This document shows positions 63,552 to 64,000 of a stretch of 64,000 bases of DNA, piece by piece (position 1 is the first letter of the stretch; each line of letters starts with the position of its first letter). Below the pieces are notes generated by a model, which saw nothing but the letters and a program-made list of their open reading frames with translations, made no database searches and had not been told where the DNA came from. The stretch covers positions 2,046,001-2,110,000 of the forward strand of contig CBDCKA010000002.1 in assembly GCA_965218055.1 (NCBI GenBank). Direction: 5' to 3'. This DNA comes from CBDBKE01 sp965218055. GTDB lineage: Bacteria; Acidobacteriota; Terriglobia; JAJPHL01; JAPKYU01. The position numbers were made by a program, and so were the translations under genes.

Positions 63552-64000
63552 ATGCGCTGGAAAGCCAAGCGCCAAGTCATCTCGATTGCTGCGGTGCTGT
63601 TGCTGGCCACGTCGTGCCTGGCCGAGATCAAGCTCATTCCCACTCCTCGCCTGCTTGAGGAGCGCCCGGGGCGCTTTCTACTTCGGGCCCCGCTGACTAT
63701 CGCGCTGCCTTCAGCGGCCAGCGACGACGATCGCTTTGCAGCCCAGTTGCTCCAGCAGGAGATCGCCGCTGTGTCGCGAGTCAAAGCCAAGGTGGGGTCC
63801 GGGCCCGGGGCCCAGATCGTACTCAAGCTCGCGGGCGCGCCGGCAGTAGTTGGTGAGGAGGGCTACCTCCTCCGGGTGAGCCCGCGCCGGGTGACCCTCT
63901 CGGCGCGGACGTCGGCAGGGTTGTTTTACGGCGTGCAAACGCTGCGGCAACTGATCTCGCGCAAGCAGATTCCGGCGGTGCGGATTACGGACTGGCCCGC
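63552..64000 (+). CDS. GH20-family beta-N-acetylhexosaminidase, N-terminal part (partial)
   Basis: AGGAGG precedes ATG 63552. Signal peptide (VISIAAVLLLATSCLAE), then the GH20b N-terminal domain: IKLIPTPRLLEERPGRFLLR, EEGYLLRVSPRRVTLSARTS and AGLFYGVQTLRQLI, which leads into the catalytic barrel (VRITDWPA). The barrel with its Asp-Glu pair lies beyond the window. Releases GlcNAc or GalNAc from glycans outside the cytoplasm. Confidence 0.9.
   Translation, partial: MRWKAKRQVISIAAVLLLATSCLAEIKLIPTPRLLEERPGRFLLRAPLTIALPSAASDDDRFAAQLLQQEIAAVSRVKAKVGSGPGAQIVLKLAGAPAVVGEEGYLLRVSPRRVTLSARTSAGLFYGVQTLRQLISRKQIPAVRITDWP

Overview
The window looks like a piece of an Acidobacteriota-type genome (Bryobacterales/Solibacter-like), probably assembled from a metagenome. 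This is inferred from gene content: lexA beside rnhA, a double PilZ protein, a GH20 glycosidase, a secreted M28 aminopeptidase, a TTG-start katG, a PQQ-type propeller and a carboxymuconolactone-decarboxylase-like protein. No rRNA or other strong taxonomic marker is present. The right end (about 60-64 kb) reads as ordinary chromosome. Nearly everything to its left is an accessory region full of insertion sequences and broken plasmid genes.

Left part, 0-20.6 kb. A partial hypothetical gene runs off the left edge, followed by an IS6-family element. Next is a candidate defence block: a HEPN-motif protein at 2.9-4.3 kb, then an AAA/ABC ATPase translationally coupled to a DUF4276-like (TOPRIM-like) protein at 4.5-6.7 kb. 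A single-chain type IIL restriction-modification gene at 10.0-12.8 kb is broken by one amber codon. After that comes a dismantled plasmid backbone: a parA/ribbon-helix-helix pair, higBA, two repA pieces, a nested palindrome and a possible replication origin with a perfect DnaA box, a broken trbB-like ATPase, and an excisionase/tyrosine-recombinase pair ending beside the 5' half of a tRNA-Val gene.

Middle part, 20.6-45 kb. This holds three toxin-antitoxin-like modules (two here plus a broken higBA at 47.5 kb), a DinD-like protein facing a HARE-HTH protein, an Abi-alpha/DUF4393-like protein, and several insertion sequences (IS6, two IS5, one IS3, an rve-type pseudogene, three IS1380 remnants). 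Host-type metabolic genes (M28 peptidase, katG, PQQ propeller, rhodanese) lie between them. A 131-bp MITE is present twice; its 14-bp ends are the ends of the resident IS6 element, and one copy has a 7-of-8-bp target duplication. A third repA copy is cut by the second MITE.

Right part, 45-60 kb. A beta-barrel protein, a lipoprotein gene embedded in a small coiled-coil gene, a Fic protein, an IS3 element, two tandem paralogous Cache-like proteins that share a nearly identical 3' portion, and a 1371-residue surface protein (cadherin-like, FN3, Calx-beta, LRR, FN3 and two unnamed C-terminal repeats).

Three patterns run across the window. (1) A 91-residue membrane-anchored coiled-coil gene has one intact and six fragmentary copies, and it shares an upstream GTGAGAGAAT-type box with all three repA copies. 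(2) A 181-bp sequence abuts the anticodon loop of two different tRNA 5' halves (Val and Arg) in inverted orientation 39 kb apart, and its 141-bp core cuts a higB gene in a third place. (3) Trp codons have become stops in the restriction enzyme, repA and trbB-like genes, which fits a plasmid-derived island in decay.
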